From CAZDBA01 sp964503615 (GTDB taxonomy: Bacteria > Planctomycetota > Planctomycetia > Pirellulales > Pirellulaceae), in NCBI GenBank assembly GCA_964503615.1, contig CAZDBA010000208.1, forward strand, positions 1 to 6,829: a DNA stretch of 6,829 nt, given 5' to 3'. Of the stretch, positions 5,922 to 6,829 are shown piece after piece. A model generated the notes under the pieces. That model saw only the letters and a list, made by a program, of their open reading frames with translations, ran no database searches and was not told where the DNA came from. Numbering within the stretch: the first letter of the stretch is position 1; each line of letters opens with the position of its first letter. The position numbers were made by a program, and so were the translations under genes.

Positions 5922-6829
5922 TTGAATTTCGCAGATCAACTTACTGAACAAATAAAACTGAAAAAGACGCCGTTGATCGTGGGACTTGATCCTCGGGCAG
6001 AGCGATTACCCGCAGCGTTTCGCGACAGCCTGGGGGAGGGGACTTTGCATGAAATCGCTGCAGTCTACGTGAACTACTGTATCGAAATCATTAATGTCGT
6101 TGCCCCTTTGGTTCCGGCGGTCAAGCCACAGATGGCATTCTTTGAGCAACTGGGATCGCATGGCATGTTGGCGCTGGAACATGTCATTGATTATGCGAAA
6201 GAAGCGGGATTGATGGTGATCCTGGATGGCAAGCGAAACGATATTGGATCGACAGCCGAGGCGTATGCCAGCGCTTATCTGGGCGAAGATAGCTCATGGG
6301 GATGCGATGCACTTACAGTTAACCCTTGGATGGGGCACGACAGTTTGAACCCGTTTATCAAAGTCGGCAAAGCAAACGACGCGGGAATCTTCGCGCTAGT
6401 CAAAACATCGAATCCCGGCAGTGCAGACTATCAAGACCAAGTCTCCGAAGGCTCAAAGATGTTTGAACGGATCGCAGCCGATATCCAGGCGCTAGCCAAA
6501 GAAACGATAGGGAGCAGCGGTTATGGAATCGCGGGCTCAGTCGTAGGAGCGACTCATCCGCAACAGTTGGCCGAGTTAAGATCGTTGATGCCAAACTCGA
6601 TTTTCCTGATTCCCGGATTCGGGGCGCAAGGCGGATCGGCAACCGATGTTGCAGGTGGTTTCGATAGCAACGGTTTAGGCGCGGTCGTAAACAGTTCGCG
6701 AGGAATTATCTTCGCCTACGAAAACGATCAGTACGCAAACTGCACCGATTGGCTGGATGCGGTCCAGCAAGCAACGAATAGCGCAATAACTGCGATCGCG
6801 GAGCATACGCCAGCGGGCAATCTAAGGTC
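5922..6829 (+). CDS. pyrF: Orotidine 5'-phosphate decarboxylase, subfamily 2 (3' end outside window)
   Basis: The enzyme converts OMP to UMP, the last step of de novo UMP synthesis in the cytoplasm. The frame stays open to the window edge, giving 302 residues, close to a complete protein of about 310. The N-terminal L-I-V-G-L-D-P (residues 17-23), the catalytic D102-G-K-R-N-D107 with Lys104 (the family D-x-K-x-x-D), the phosphate-loop P231-G-F-G-A-Q-G-G and the V-N-S-S-R260-G phosphate-binding arginine identify it. The longer form with an insert after the barrel start is typical of subfamily 2, distinct from the roughly 240-residue E. coli PyrF. The start is TTG 5922, giving M-N-F-A-D-Q-L; the only nearby ATG (5908) is in another frame and stops after three codons. 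GGGA lies 8 nt upstream as a weak ribosome site. The gene is divergent from polA with 215 bp between the start codons. Confidence 0.95.
   Translation, partial: MNFADQLTEQIKLKKTPLIVGLDPRAERLPAAFRDSLGEGTLHEIAAVYVNYCIEIINVVAPLVPAVKPQMAFFEQLGSHGMLALEHVIDYAKEAGLMVILDGKRNDIGSTAEAYASAYLGEDSSWGCDALTVNPWMGHDSLNPFIKVGKANDAGIFALVKTSNPGSADYQDQVSEGSKMFERIAADIQALAKETIGSSGYGIAGSVVGATHPQQLAELRSLMPNSIFLIPGFGAQGGSATDVAGGFDSNGLGAVVNSSRGIIFAYENDQYANCTDWLDAVQQATNSAITAIAEHTPAGNLR

Noticed and set aside
6400..6642. 80-codon open frame on the minus strand
   Set aside because: Antisense to pyrF, whose frame is supported by catalytic motifs on both sides.
1..6829. CRISPR array, insertion sequence, prophage, defence or toxin-antitoxin system
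   Set aside because: No regularly spaced repeats, transposase or integrase motifs, or paired small toxin/antitoxin genes were seen on either strand; the genes are housekeeping or lineage-specific.

Overview
The window most likely comes from a planctomycete of the Pirellulaceae (Rhodopirellula-like) group. The evidence is a DUF2330 secreted protein, a small anti-sigma-like protein of a type I associate with planctomycetes, a subfamily-2 PyrF, genes without clear Shine-Dalgarno sites, a TTG start, and genes that mostly stand alone rather than in tight operons. The run of exactly 100 N at 2696-2795 points to a draft scaffold. The taxonomic call is inference, because no rRNA or marker set is present.

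Layout, left to right. (1) The 3' end of a cyclopropane-fatty-acyl-phospholipid synthase-like methyltransferase (+, 1-327). (2) Facing it on the minus strand, a 138-residue anti-sigma-like protein (386-802), preceded on the same strand by a complete tRNA-Pro(GGG) gene (831-904) with a recognisable promoter. The two may be co-transcribed. (3) On the plus strand, a small exported protein of unknown function (1009-1419), a strong 23-bp-arm inverted repeat (1431-1493), and a secreted DUF2330 protein (1604-2869) interrupted by the assembly gap. (4) On the minus strand, a full-length DNA polymerase I (2878-5706) with all three enzymatic domains and their catalytic motifs; its stop codon lies only 8 bp from the stop of the DUF2330 gene. 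(5) After a 215-bp divergent intergenic region with a tandem 18-bp repeat, orotidine 5'-phosphate decarboxylase (pyrF, +, from TTG 5922), which is open at the right edge of the window.

Functionally this is mainly a housekeeping neighbourhood: membrane lipid modification, translation, DNA repair/replication and pyrimidine synthesis, with lineage-specific exported and regulatory-type proteins between. The genes do not form one pathway. I found no CRISPR array, transposase, phage gene, toxin-antitoxin pair or defence island, and no convincing undescribed multi-gene system. The items most worth a second look are the long palindromic element at 1431-1493, the tandem repeat in front of pyrF, a possible sliding-clamp-binding peptide in the DNA polymerase I linker, and the apparent loss of zinc ligands in the anti-sigma-like protein.
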